Position numbers and translations under genes: made by a program. Below, one piece after another: positions 1-6,374 of a stretch of DNA of 10,967 nucleotides; within the stretch, counting starts at the first letter, position 1, and each line of letters opens with the position of its first letter. The notes beneath the pieces were generated by a model that saw only the letters and a program-made list of their open reading frames with translations, was not told the DNA's origin and did no database searches. The stretch comes from Spirochaetaceae bacterium (GTDB lineage Bacteria; Spirochaetota; Spirochaetia; Treponematales; Breznakiellaceae), in assembly GCA_031258625.1 (NCBI GenBank), contig JAIRMO010000101.1, forward strand, positions 1-10,967. The letters run 5' to 3'.

Positions 1-869
1 GCCACCAGTACCAGGTACCAATCGGTGAAAAGTTTTTGGGCGTTTTTGGAGGAGAGGATCCAGTCGTAGAGCCGCCGGGCCTCTACAGGGTTTTTACCCC
101 CCCGGATGAGGGACATGGAAGCCAGCTCATACCCCGTACCCTCCGAGGGCGCGTTGATTTCCACATTAGCCCCTTCGGCCTTGAGCTTTACCTGATCATG
201 GGCATAACCGATGGCGATGGGAATTTCTCCGGTGGCAACGCTTTTCCCCGGCGCCGAACCGGACCGGGCGTATTGATCGACATTGACGTCGAGTTTTTTT
301 AGGTAATCAAAAGCGGCGTTCTCGTTGCCGTTGTTGAGGGTCCTGATGGTGGTCAGCACATTATAGGCGGTCCCGGAAATGCCGGGGTTCGCCATACGGA
401 TCTGCCCCTGGTAAATAGGTTTCAGAAGATCCGCCCAGCTTTTGGGAGGGGGAAGCCCCAGGCTTTTTGCCCGGTCCAGGTTGGTAACAAAGGTAAGGGG
501 CCCCACATAGAGGCCGATCCAGTAATTTTGGGGATCTTTGAATTCCGCCCGGGTATTTTGTGAAAACCGGGATTGATAGGGGGTGGTGAGATTCTTTGAC
601 TTTGCGGTGATATGATCAAGTCCGACCCCGCCGACCCAGATTGACGCCTGGGGATTAGCCGCTTCCGCTTCCATCCGGGCTACCGCCTCCCCGCCGGAAA
701 GGCGTACAAAACTGACGGTAATTCCCGTCTCCTTATGAAACTGTTCAAAAAGAGCCTTGGCTAGGGGTTCCTCCAGGGTCGTATAGGCGGAGACCGAATT
801 TTGCGCCTCAACTCCCCCGGACAACACAATAAGAGCAAAAAAGATGGTCGCCAAACGTTTCGTATTCAT
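1..869 (-). CDS. ABC importer periplasmic substrate-binding protein, COG1840/AfuA-like (partial, C-terminus outside window)
   Basis: Reading the minus strand from the ATG at 869 gives 289 uninterrupted codons to the window edge. The protein begins MNTKRLATIFFALIVLSGGV, a signal peptide with likely signal peptidase I cleavage after VEA (about residue 22). There is no lipobox cysteine, so it should be a free periplasmic protein. The mature part reads as a type 2 periplasmic binding protein of the COG1840 group: SAYTTLEEPLAKALFEQF early, then WVGGVG, NYWIGLYVGPLTFVTN, SWADLLKP, GTAYNVL, ARSGSAPGKSVATGEIPIAI and EGTGYELASMSLI. Family members bind ferric iron, 2-aminoethylphosphonate or sugar phosphates. 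I do not see the paired tyrosines of ferric-binding FbpA, so the substrate is open. Permease and ATPase genes would be expected to the left but are not visible. AGGAGG at 875-880, five bases from the ATG, fixes the start. Family call is confident; substrate is not. Confidence 0.9.
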   Translation of the reverse strand, partial: MNTKRLATIFFALIVLSGGVEAQNSVSAYTTLEEPLAKALFEQFHKETGITVSFVRLSGGEAVARMEAEAANPQASIWVGGVGLDHITAKSKNLTTPYQSRFSQNTRAEFKDPQNYWIGLYVGPLTFVTNLDRAKSLGLPPPKSWADLLKPIYQGQIRMANPGISGTAYNVLTTIRTLNNGNENAAFDYLKKLDVNVDQYARSGSAPGKSVATGEIPIAIGYAHDQVKLKAEGANVEINAPSEGTGYELASMSLIRGGKNPVEARRLYDWILSSKNAQKLFTDWYLVLV

Positions 870-949
870 CAAGACCTCCTATAAAATACCGTTAAAACGG
901 ATCCTTTACCGCTTTCTCCAAAGCCTTTCCCGAAACCAACCGGGTCATT

Positions 950-978
950 AAACAAGCTCATTATACCATGCCTTGTTT
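950..978. promoter_or_regulatory. Candidate operator: perfect inverted repeat around the -10 box
   Basis: AAACAAG (950-956) and CTTGTTT (972-978) form a perfect 7-base inverted repeat with a 15-base spacer. The spacer contains the TATAAT box of the binding-protein promoter, and one arm covers the predicted transcription start. This is where a repressor would block RNA polymerase. No known regulator consensus is recognised, and a 7-base arm pair can arise by chance in AT-rich DNA. Confidence 0.35.
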
Positions 979-988
979 GAAATCGCAA
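960..988 (-). promoter_or_regulatory. Sigma-70-type promoter of the substrate-binding protein gene
   Basis: On the minus strand, TTGCGA (988-983, four of six to consensus) is followed after exactly 17 bases by a perfect TATAAT (965-960). Transcription would start near 953, giving a leader of about 84 bases before the ATG at 869. It is the best promoter match I saw in the window. The orientation and distance suit the binding-protein gene. Confidence 0.65.
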
Positions 989-1122
989 TGAAAAAAAGCG
1001 AATTATTTCCCGGATCCCGAAACCCGGAAAATGAGGATAACTCTTTACCGAGCAGCGGTTTACGTAATAATTTCATGGACGTTTTCTTCGTAAAACCCAT
1101 AGGATACTATGATATATATTTG

Positions 1123-1275
1123 AGCCTGTCCCAAAACTAATTGACGGCGCGCTAACGCACAGGGTTTTGGGCAGGCTTGACTTGTTAAACAAGTCTTGCA
1201 GTTTTTCAGGCTTTCAGCCTTGCGAAACTGCGAATTTCAAGGTTGCGTTCCCAAAGACTGAAGTTTTGGGAACGC
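1123..1275 (+). repeat. Dispersed hairpin-rich intergenic repeat, copy 1
   Basis: This is a shorter copy of the element also found at 3983-4178, in the same orientation. It is a chain of inverted repeats. Hairpin 1 pairs AGCCTGTCCCAAAAC (1123-1137) with GTTTTGGGCAGGCT (1164-1177), with one bulge. Hairpin 2 is GACTTGTT-A-AACAAGTC (1179-1195). Hairpin 3 is GCAGTTT..AGGCT (1198-1212) against AGCCT..AAACTGC (1216-1231). Hairpin 4 is GCGTTCCCAAA (1245-1255) against TTTGGGAACGC (1265-1275). Positions 1163-1207 are identical to 4049-4093 (45 bases), and 1230-1246 to 4117-4133. It encodes no plausible protein. It lies 52 bases upstream of the uvrB start. It could be a REP/MITE-like non-autonomous element or a structured RNA. 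Confidence 0.85.
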
Positions 1276-1291
1276 CTCATTTCCACGGGGA

Positions 1292-1320
1292 TTACCATTT
1301 ATGGCGTCCTGGGGTATACT
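1292..1320 (+). promoter_or_regulatory. Probable uvrB promoter with -10 almost at the start codon
   Basis: TTACCA (1292-1297, four of six) is separated by 17 bases from TATACT (1315-1320, five of six). The -10 box ends only six bases before the uvrB ATG at 1327, so the predicted start of transcription falls on or beside the A of the ATG. There is no Shine-Dalgarno sequence at a usable distance. Together these suggest a leaderless or near-leaderless mRNA. A longer transcript from an upstream promoter running through the repeat is the alternative. Confidence 0.45.
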
Positions 1321-1326
1321 CACCCC

Positions 1327-3321
1327 ATGCGCCAATTTGAAGTAGTCTCCCCTTTTAAGCCCGCGGGAGATCAGGGTGATGCCATAGCGGCCCTGGCCGG
1401 GGGTATTACCGGAAAAAACTACCGGTACCAGACCCTCCAGGGGGTTACGGGGTCGGGGAAAACCTTTACCATGGCCAAGATCATCGAGGCGGTACAGATG
1501 CCCACCCTCATCGTGAGCCATAACAAGACCCTGGCGGCCCAGCTTTTCCGGGAATTCAAGGGGTTTTTCCCCCATAACGCCGTGGAATACTTCGTCTCCT
1601 ACTACGACTATTACCAGCCCGAAGCCTATGTGGCCAGCCGGGACCTTTATATCGAAAAAGACGCTTCGATTAATGATGAGATTGAGCGGCTGCGCCTTTC
1701 GGCTACCCGGAGCCTTATGGAGCGGGAGGACGTGATCATCGTGGCCACCGTATCCTGCATCTACGGTTTGGCCACCCCGGAGGTGTACAAAAAGATGACC
1801 GCCACCTTTTCCCGGGGGGACATCGTCGACGTGGACGCCCTGATCCGCCGCTTTGTGGAGCTTCAGTACGAGCGGAACGACGCGGTCCTGGAACGGGGCC
1901 GTTTCCGCCGCCGGGGGGACACCCTGGAGATATTTCCCGCCTATCTGGAGGACGCCTACCGGGTGGACCTGGATTGGGACCGGGTGGAGCGGATCCGCCG
2001 GTTTAACCCGGTCTCCGGGGAGGTCCTGGAGGACCTGGACCGGGCCATGATCTACCCCGCCAAACAGTTTGTAATGCCCGCCGATATGGTCCAAAACGCC
2101 CTGGGGGCCATCAAAGAGGAACTGGCGGAACGGTACGAATTCCTCAAAAAATCCGGTAAAATACCGGAAGCGGAACGGCTCAAGACCCGGGTTGAATACG
2201 ATATCGAGATGCTCACCGAGATGGGCTACTGTCCGGGGATAGAAAATTACTCCGCCCCCTTAGCGGGCCGCAAACCCGGGGAAGCCCCGGACACCCTCAT
2301 CGACTATCTGCCCAAGGCCCACCTCACCTTTATCGACGAAAGCCACGTTACCCTCCCCCAGATCGGGGCTATGTACGCCGGGGACCGGAGCCGGAAACAG
2401 AGCCTTGTGGACTACGGTTTCCGCCTCCCCTGCGCCCTGGATAACCGGCCCCTGCGGTACGATGAATTTGAGGAACGGCTGGACAAGACCATTTTTGTCT
2501 CCGCCACCCCGGGAAAAGCCGAGTTGGATCAGTCAAAACAGGTGGTACAGCAACTCATCCGCCCCACGGGGCTCCTGGACCCGGAGATAGAGGTCCGTCC
2601 CAGCGAGGGCCAGATGGAGGATATCTACGGGGAGGTACAAAAGCGGATCCGGGCCGGGGAACGCTCCCTGATCCTCACCCTGACCAAAAAAATGGCCGAG
2701 GACCTCACGGACTACCTTTCCGGGCTGGGCCTCAAGGTCCGGTACATCCACAGCGAAGTGGAAACCATCGAGCGGGTGGAGATCCTGACCCAACTGCGCC
2801 AGGGGGAATTCGATATCCTCGTGGGGATCAACCTCCTCCGGGAAGGGATAGACCTGCCGGAGGTTTCTTTTATCGCGATCCTCGACGCGGACAAAATTGG
2901 CTTTTTACGGTCCCTCACAAGCCTGGTCCAGATCATCGGCCGGGCGGCCCGGAACGCCGCGGGGAAGGTGATCATGTACGCCGACCGGAGGAGCGACGCC
3001 ATGACCGCGGCCATCGCCGAAACCGAACGGCGGCGCAAGGCGCAAATGGCCTACAACAAGGCCCACGGCATCACCCCCGCCACGGTTACCAAGGCCATCG
3101 CCGACATCCTCACCCGCCATGCCTCGGAAGAAAAGGCCGCCGCCGCTACCTCCATTGAGGTCCTGAAAAAATCCTACAATGTCCTTATCCCCGCCCAGCG
3201 GAAACAGCTTATCGCCGCCCTGAACGCCGAAATGCTGGAACACGCCAAAAAACTGGAATTTGAACAGGCCGCGGCCATCCGGGACGAGATTCAACGGATA
3301 AAGGACAAAGAAAACCTCTAA
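1327..3321 (+). CDS. uvrB: UvrB, excinuclease ABC subunit B
   Basis: UvrB is the damage-verifying DNA helicase of nucleotide excision repair. It is loaded by UvrA, opens the duplex with its beta-hairpin, then recruits UvrC for incision. This 664-residue protein is of normal family length. Visible landmarks are the Walker A GVTGSGKT (39-46), the hairpin region FVSYYDYYQPEAYVASRD (about 90-110), the Walker B-type DESH (337-340) with the following HVTLPQIGAMYAGD, FVSATPG, the motif V segment GINLLREGIDLPEVS, motif VI IIGRAARN, and a C-terminal UVR domain (about 625-662, HAKKLEFEQAAAIRDEI) that contacts UvrC. The common DADKEGFLRS reads DADKIGFLRS here (Ile524), possibly a lineage variant. I start at MRQFEVVSPFKP because it matches the family N-terminus. 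An in-frame ATG at 1243 lies inside the repeat and adds unrelated residues. It converges on the lipoprotein gene 43 bases downstream, and no clear terminator is visible between them. Confidence 0.97.
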   Translation: MRQFEVVSPFKPAGDQGDAIAALAGGITGKNYRYQTLQGVTGSGKTFTMAKIIEAVQMPTLIVSHNKTLAAQLFREFKGFFPHNAVEYFVSYYDYYQPEAYVASRDLYIEKDASINDEIERLRLSATRSLMEREDVIIVATVSCIYGLATPEVYKKMTATFSRGDIVDVDALIRRFVELQYERNDAVLERGRFRRRGDTLEIFPAYLEDAYRVDLDWDRVERIRRFNPVSGEVLEDLDRAMIYPAKQFVMPADMVQNALGAIKEELAERYEFLKKSGKIPEAERLKTRVEYDIEMLTEMGYCPGIENYSAPLAGRKPGEAPDTLIDYLPKAHLTFIDESHVTLPQIGAMYAGDRSRKQSLVDYGFRLPCALDNRPLRYDEFEERLDKTIFVSATPGKAELDQSKQVVQQLIRPTGLLDPEIEVRPSEGQMEDIYGEVQKRIRAGERSLILTLTKKMAEDLTDYLSGLGLKVRYIHSEVETIERVEILTQLRQGEFDILVGINLLREGIDLPEVSFIAILDADKIGFLRSLTSLVQIIGRAARNAAGKVIMYADRRSDAMTAAIAETERRRKAQMAYNKAHGITPATVTKAIADILTRHASEEKAAAATSIEVLKKSYNVLIPAQRKQLIAALNAEMLEHAKKLEFEQAAAIRDEIQRIKDKENL

Positions 3322-3364
3322 GGTCATTCGGGGACAGGAAAACCCCATCCCCATCCGGTCATCC

Positions 3365-3949
3365 TCAGGGCGCCACGTTGGTATCGGTTATAATAATGGG
3401 GGCCGATTTCTTTTTTGCCAACAGGTCATCCATCTTTTGAAGCGCGTTTTGGGCCTTAAATTGGGCATACAGGGAGGCCTCGTTTTCGATAATACCCGAG
3501 GCAACCTTGGCCGCGTCGGCTTTGCTCATCTGAATCTGATACCACCAGGTCCCGTCCGGGGATTTCCAGCGCTTAACCGGAACCGCGCCGACCAGATTCG
3601 CGCTGGTTAGGCCCCGGGCGACGGATTGTTTATACTCCAGCGCCGCCTGGGTATCCGTGGAGCCCGCTTCCTGGGCAAAGGTTTCGATCAGGCCGTCGGT
3701 TATGGTGGTCAACTGCCGGGAAATATCCTGCCGGGCCCGCAGTTCCGCGGTTTCCATGGCTAAGGTATCAATAGATGATTTGGATGAACCGATCCCCCAC
3801 AGTATGTCATTCGGGGGAAAATCATTGATCCATTCAGGGACATTCTCATCCTTAATCTTTAAGGATTGGGTCTGGGGGGATGACTTGCAGCTTATCAATA
3901 CCAAGGCCATACACATAAATCCCAGGAAAACGCCATAGATCTTTTTCAT
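3365..3949 (-). CDS. LPP20-like outer-envelope lipoprotein
   Basis: A 194-residue lipoprotein. The N-terminus (MKKIYGVFLGFMCMALVLISC) is a lipoprotein signal peptide. The lipobox LISC puts the lipidated cysteine at residue 21, the relaxed form used by spirochaetes. The mature part has the LPP20-family look: VPEWINDFPPNDILWGIGSS, then an alanine-rich helical stretch ending in ARQDISRQLTT, then WWYQIQMSK and a final helix. This family is named after a Helicobacter membrane lipoprotein. Many bacteria have members of unknown role, and spirochaete genomes often carry several. AGGAG at 3956-3960, six bases before the ATG, supports the start. The gene stands alone on this strand. Its upstream DNA is the second repeat copy, starting 33 bases before the ATG, so its promoter is probably inside or beyond that repeat; I could not pick one. 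Family assignment is good, molecular function unknown. Confidence 0.85.
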   Translation of the reverse strand: MKKIYGVFLGFMCMALVLISCKSSPQTQSLKIKDENVPEWINDFPPNDILWGIGSSKSSIDTLAMETAELRARQDISRQLTTITDGLIETFAQEAGSTDTQAALEYKQSVARGLTSANLVGAVPVKRWKSPDGTWWYQIQMSKADAAKVASGIIENEASLYAQFKAQNALQKMDDLLAKKKSAPIIITDTNVAP

Positions 3950-4285
3950 TTAAGACTCCTCTACAAAAAACATGATGACTAAAGCCTGTCCCATCGAACC
4001 TTTGGTTCGCACTAATTGACCGGCGCATTAGCGCACGCTAACGCGCACGGTTTTGGGCAGGCTTGACTTGTTAAACAAGTCTTGCAGTTTTTCCGGCCTT
4101 TCAGCCTTGCAAAACCGCGAATTTCAAGGTTGCCGGACAAGCAGAGCTTGTCTCCCAAAAACTGAAGTTTTGGAAAAACTTCCCTAACTAAATAATATCA
4201 TATACTCGAGTGTCCGTCAATTTATCAGGATAAGGGCCGGTAATATCATCTAACGAATCTCATTTAATTAACCGATATTTAAATT
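3950..4285. other. Divergent intergenic region between the lipoprotein gene and rlpA
   Basis: This 336-base gap carries no gene I can support. The left part has the lipoprotein ribosome binding site (3956-3960). The middle is the second hairpin repeat (3983-4178). The right part (4179-4285) is AT-rich and must hold the rlpA start signals. TATACT at 4201-4206 is a possible -10 element reading right, but no good -35 precedes it. No Shine-Dalgarno sequence precedes the rlpA ATG. Confidence 0.65.
3983..4178 (+). repeat. Dispersed hairpin-rich intergenic repeat, copy 2 (expanded)
   Basis: Same orientation and same order of parts as the copy at 1123-1275, with a 45-base core (4049-4093) identical to it. 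It differs mainly by extra small palindromes. CGAACC-TTT-GGTTCG (3995-4009) sits inside the first hairpin. A fuller stem GCGCATTAGCG-CA-CGCTAACGCGC (4023-4046, one G-U pair) replaces the shortened loop of copy 1. GACAAGC-AGA-GCTTGTC (4136-4152) sits just before the last hairpin, which is itself reduced to CCAAAA/TTTTGG (4155-4173). The right boundary is set by loss of similarity and is approximate. No protein is encoded. Confidence 0.85.
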
Positions 4286-5137
4286 ATGAAAAGGATTATC
4301 CCTCTAGTATTCATGGTATTTTTATCGCCGGTTTTATTGATAAACGGCCAAACCCAGTCAGGTTCAGCGGGCGGACTTTTCCGGCAGGAAGGGATCGCTT
4401 CCTGGTATGGCGACGAATTTGCGGGACGGCTCACCGCCTCCGGTGAAATTTTTGACCCCGCCCTGTTAACCGCCGCGCATCAAACCCTTCCCCTGGGAAC
4501 CATGCTCAAAGTAACCAATACCCATAACAACAAACAGGTACTGGTACGGGTAAACGACCGGGGGCCTTTTGTAGCGGCCCGGATCATCGATGTTTCCCGA
4601 GCCGCGGCGGAACAGTTGGATATGATTTTCACCGGAACCGCCCCGGTGGTGGTGGAAGCCTTGGCGCCCCTTTCCGTGTCCTCCGCGCTCCCCCCGGACA
4701 CCCAACCGCTCCCGGTTCCGGTTCCGGTTCCGCAGGCCCCGGCAACGGTCCTGAGCCCGGAGCCTCCCCTGCCGCCGGCGGTCCCGGCCCCGGTTTCAGC
4801 CGCCGGTAATTCCGGGCAGGGGTACGCCCCCCAAGCCCAAAGTAACTATACCGGTCTTTCCCAACAGATCCCCCTAACCGCGGCCGTTATCCCCGGTATT
4901 CCTGCCGCAGGGACCGGTAAACACTACCGCCTCCAGGTGGGTTCCTATAAAGCGGCCCGGTATGCCCTGGCGGCCTTTGACAAACTAAAAAACCTGGGAC
5001 TCACCCCCGCCTATGAACGGTACGGGGAATATTACCGGGTGGTATTATCGGGGGTCAAAGCCGAAGAGGTGCCCTCCCTGACCGAACGACTGGGAACCGC
5101 GGGTTTCCCGGAGATCCTTATCCGGGAGGAACGGTAA
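4286..5137 (+). CDS. rlpA: RlpA-like septal/peptidoglycan protein with SPOR domain
   Basis: RlpA proteins act on peptidoglycan. In Pseudomonas aeruginosa RlpA is a lytic transglycosylase that cuts glycan strands lacking stem peptides at the division site, where its SPOR domain binds. The 283 residues here show a signal peptide (1-21, ending LLINGQ, no lipobox cysteine, so not a lipoprotein). A double-psi beta-barrel follows (about 35-125) with SWYG (39-42), GRLTASGE (47-54), AAHQTLPLGT (63-72), NDRGPF (90-95) and RIIDVSRAAAEQL (99-111). A proline-rich linker (about 136-170, with a PVPVPVP run) leads to a C-terminal SPOR domain (about 212-282, HYRLQVGSY to GFPEILI). The conserved residues of the barrel look intact, so activity is likely. 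The ATG has no Shine-Dalgarno sequence. A VWA-protein gene follows after 53 bases. Whether this spirochaetal protein cuts peptidoglycan is inference from family. Confidence 0.93.
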   Translation: MKRIIPLVFMVFLSPVLLINGQTQSGSAGGLFRQEGIASWYGDEFAGRLTASGEIFDPALLTAAHQTLPLGTMLKVTNTHNNKQVLVRVNDRGPFVAARIIDVSRAAAEQLDMIFTGTAPVVVEALAPLSVSSALPPDTQPLPVPVPVPQAPATVLSPEPPLPPAVPAPVSAAGNSGQGYAPQAQSNYTGLSQQIPLTAAVIPGIPAAGTGKHYRLQVGSYKAARYALAAFDKLKNLGLTPAYERYGEYYRVVLSGVKAEEVPSLTERLGTAGFPEILIREER

Positions 5138-5141
5138 ACCG

Positions 5142-5175
5142 CGGGCTTTTCTTGTAAAAAAGGGGGAAAAGCCCG
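5142..5175 (+). terminator. Stem-loop after rlpA, possible weak terminator
   Basis: CGGGCTTTT (5142-5150) pairs perfectly with AAAAGCCCG (5167-5175), a 9-base stem with a 16-base loop starting five bases after the rlpA stop codon. The position suits termination. However, no run of T follows the stem (GATAATTAAC instead), so intrinsic termination would be weak. It may instead stabilise the rlpA mRNA 3' end. It overlaps the promoter candidate for the next gene. Confidence 0.4.
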
Positions 5176-5180
5176 ATAAT
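5152..5180 (+). promoter_or_regulatory. Candidate promoter of the VWA-protein gene, inside the rlpA stem-loop
   Basis: TTGTAA (5152-5157, four of six) lies 17 bases before GATAAT (5175-5180, five of six). Transcription would start near 5187, leaving a leader of only about four bases before the ATG at 5191. The -35 lies in the loop, and the -10 begins on the last base of the stem-loop behind rlpA. No Shine-Dalgarno sequence precedes the ATG. Confidence 0.4.
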
Positions 5181-5190
5181 TAACTATAAA

Positions 5191-6303
5191 ATGCGCTTTA
5201 CTTTTTTTCTATTTTTAAGCGCCTTGATATGGTGGGTTTCTCCGGTACAGGGTCAGGATCTCTCCATTGGATCTGAGGATCTGAGGATTGAACAGCGGGT
5301 TGACGGGGGGTTTCATCTTTTTATCCGAAAAAAACCGAATATATCATCGGTGCTGCTTACGGAATCAACCCGGGATCCCGCCCTCAGGGAAGACAATTTT
5401 GCCTACCGCGCCCCGGAGTGGAACCCCATAAACGGCGATGAGGTCCGGGTCCTGGACGGCCTGCCCCTTGCCCGGGACCGGAAGATCTGGTCCCTCATCG
5501 ATTCAAGCCCCGAACCGCATCCTGAATTAGGGACGGCCTTTCATATTTATATCCCCTATATCCTCAATTTTGGTTCCGAAAACACCCGGAACGGGGAAAT
5601 ATATGTGGTAAATGGAACTTATTTTAACATCCGGGCCTTTTCTCTGCCCTTTGCCGATTACCGGGGCCGGTTTAGGGACAATCCCTATGTCCTTGAGGTG
5701 GTCCAAAAGCCCCTGGAGGGCCCCCCGGCGGGAAACTACATGAAGGACACGATGGATACTTTTACCCAAATTGCCGCCGACGGCCGGGGAGAACTGGTAT
5801 GGTCCACGGGGCATGAAGATCTGATAGATAAAATTAAATCTATTTTGAATAAAGAACGGGGAAGATCCCTGGATTTGGTCCTGTGTTTTGATACCACCAG
5901 TAGTATGCGGGACGATATCGATCCGGTGAGGAAGTTGTTGATCCCCATGCTGGAACAGACTATTTCCCCCTACACGGATTTCCGTATCGGGATGGTCCTG
6001 TATAAGGATTATTTTGAGGAATATCTCAATCGGGTTATTCCCTTTACCCGGGATTTCACGGTTTTTCAACGGAACCTAAACGCCGTTTCCGTAGGAGGCG
6101 GCAAGGATATCCCCGAGGCTGTCTACGAAGCCCTCTATGAGGGGGCGGTTAAATTCCCCTGGGAAGGGGATACGAAACTGTTGATCCTCATCGGCGACGC
6201 CCCCCCCCATGCCCGGCGGCGGGGAAAGGTATCCAAAGCCATGGTGAATGAGGCGGTGGCAAAACAAGGGATCAAAGTCTACGCCGTCATTCTGCCCCAG
6301 TAG
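5191..6303 (+). CDS. Secreted VWA-domain protein, treponemal type
   Basis: A 370-residue exported protein. Residues 1-21 form a signal peptide (MRFTFFLFLSALIWWVSPVQG, then QD), with no lipobox. The N-terminal half (about 22-215) has no domain I recognise beyond stretches such as RIEQRVDGGFHLFIRKK and SVLLTESTRDP, which I recall from other treponeme proteins. The C-terminal half (about 225-370) is a von Willebrand factor A fold: LVLCFDTTSSM gives the metal-site motif D-x-T-x-S (Asp234 to Ser238), followed by RIGMVLYKDY, VGGGKDIPEA (301-310) and LILIGDAPPH (331-340). VWA domains bind protein ligands through a divalent metal. The partner here is unknown, and a periplasmic or surface assembly role is inference. 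The gene lies 53 bases after rlpA and 71 before hrpA. A nine-base C tract (6200-6208) encodes part of GDAPPH. The ATG is chosen because it starts the signal peptide, although no Shine-Dalgarno sequence is visible. Confidence 0.85.
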   Translation: MRFTFFLFLSALIWWVSPVQGQDLSIGSEDLRIEQRVDGGFHLFIRKKPNISSVLLTESTRDPALREDNFAYRAPEWNPINGDEVRVLDGLPLARDRKIWSLIDSSPEPHPELGTAFHIYIPYILNFGSENTRNGEIYVVNGTYFNIRAFSLPFADYRGRFRDNPYVLEVVQKPLEGPPAGNYMKDTMDTFTQIAADGRGELVWSTGHEDLIDKIKSILNKERGRSLDLVLCFDTTSSMRDDIDPVRKLLIPMLEQTISPYTDFRIGMVLYKDYFEEYLNRVIPFTRDFTVFQRNLNAVSVGGGKDIPEAVYEALYEGAVKFPWEGDTKLLILIGDAPPHARRRGKVSKAMVNEAVAKQGIKVYAVILPQ

Positions 6304-6357
6304 ATAGGGGGCCGGTTATGCCGAGGTTCTTCGCCGGTGGTTAAAAATTTCTTTTTG

Positions 6358-6366
6358 TGGTATGAT
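6358..6366 (+). promoter_or_regulatory. Extended -10 promoter candidate for hrpA
   Basis: TGGTATGAT (6358-6366) is an extended -10 element: TG, one base, then TATGAT, five of six to consensus. No good -35 box lies at 16-18 bases, which extended -10 promoters tolerate. The element ends eight bases before the hrpA ATG, so transcription would start within a few bases of it. GATAAAGA is the only sequence between, not a convincing ribosome binding site. Confidence 0.4.
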
Positions 6367-6374
6367 GATAAAGA

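Larger units (their letters stand above)
870..1326. other. Divergent intergenic region between the binding-protein gene and uvrB
   Basis: This 457-base gap has no convincing gene on either strand and is richer in A and T than its flanks. From left to right it holds the ribosome binding site and leader of the binding-protein gene, with a small palindrome (CCGTT/AACGG, 889-900). Next come that gene's promoter and a possible operator (950-988). A featureless stretch follows to about 1100. A TATGAT at 1108-1113 could be a -10 element reading right, but I see no good -35 for it. The region ends with the hairpin-rich repeat (1123-1275) and a probable uvrB promoter. Confidence 0.7.

Noticed and set aside
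36..302. 88-codon plus-strand open frame near the left edge
   Set aside because: Antisense to the binding-protein reading frame, which is continuous and has family motifs, a signal peptide and a ribosome binding site.
1123..1275. Repeat as a CRISPR array, tRNA or IS remnant
   Set aside because: There is no regular spacer pattern, no cloverleaf, no transposase fragment and no evident target-site duplication.
1243..1326. Upstream ATG extending UvrB by 28 residues
   Set aside because: The added residues are translated from the last hairpin of the repeat and do not resemble any UvrB N-terminus; MRQFEVVSPFKP at 1327 does, and it puts DESH at the expected residue 337-340.
1237..2094. 285-codon minus-strand open frame opposite uvrB
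   Set aside because: Fully antisense to conserved UvrB sequence, with no signal or domain and composition typical of a shadow frame.
3322..3364. Terminator between the convergent uvrB and lipoprotein genes
   Set aside because: Only a GGGG/CCCC match can be drawn, with no stable stem or T-run, so I do not annotate one.
3995..4009. CGAACCTTTGGTTCG read as a LexA (SOS) box
   Set aside because: The Gram-positive-type box needs GAAC-N4-GTTC; here the spacing is five bases, it lies inside the repeat and it is not next to uvrB. A mini-palindrome is the simpler reading.
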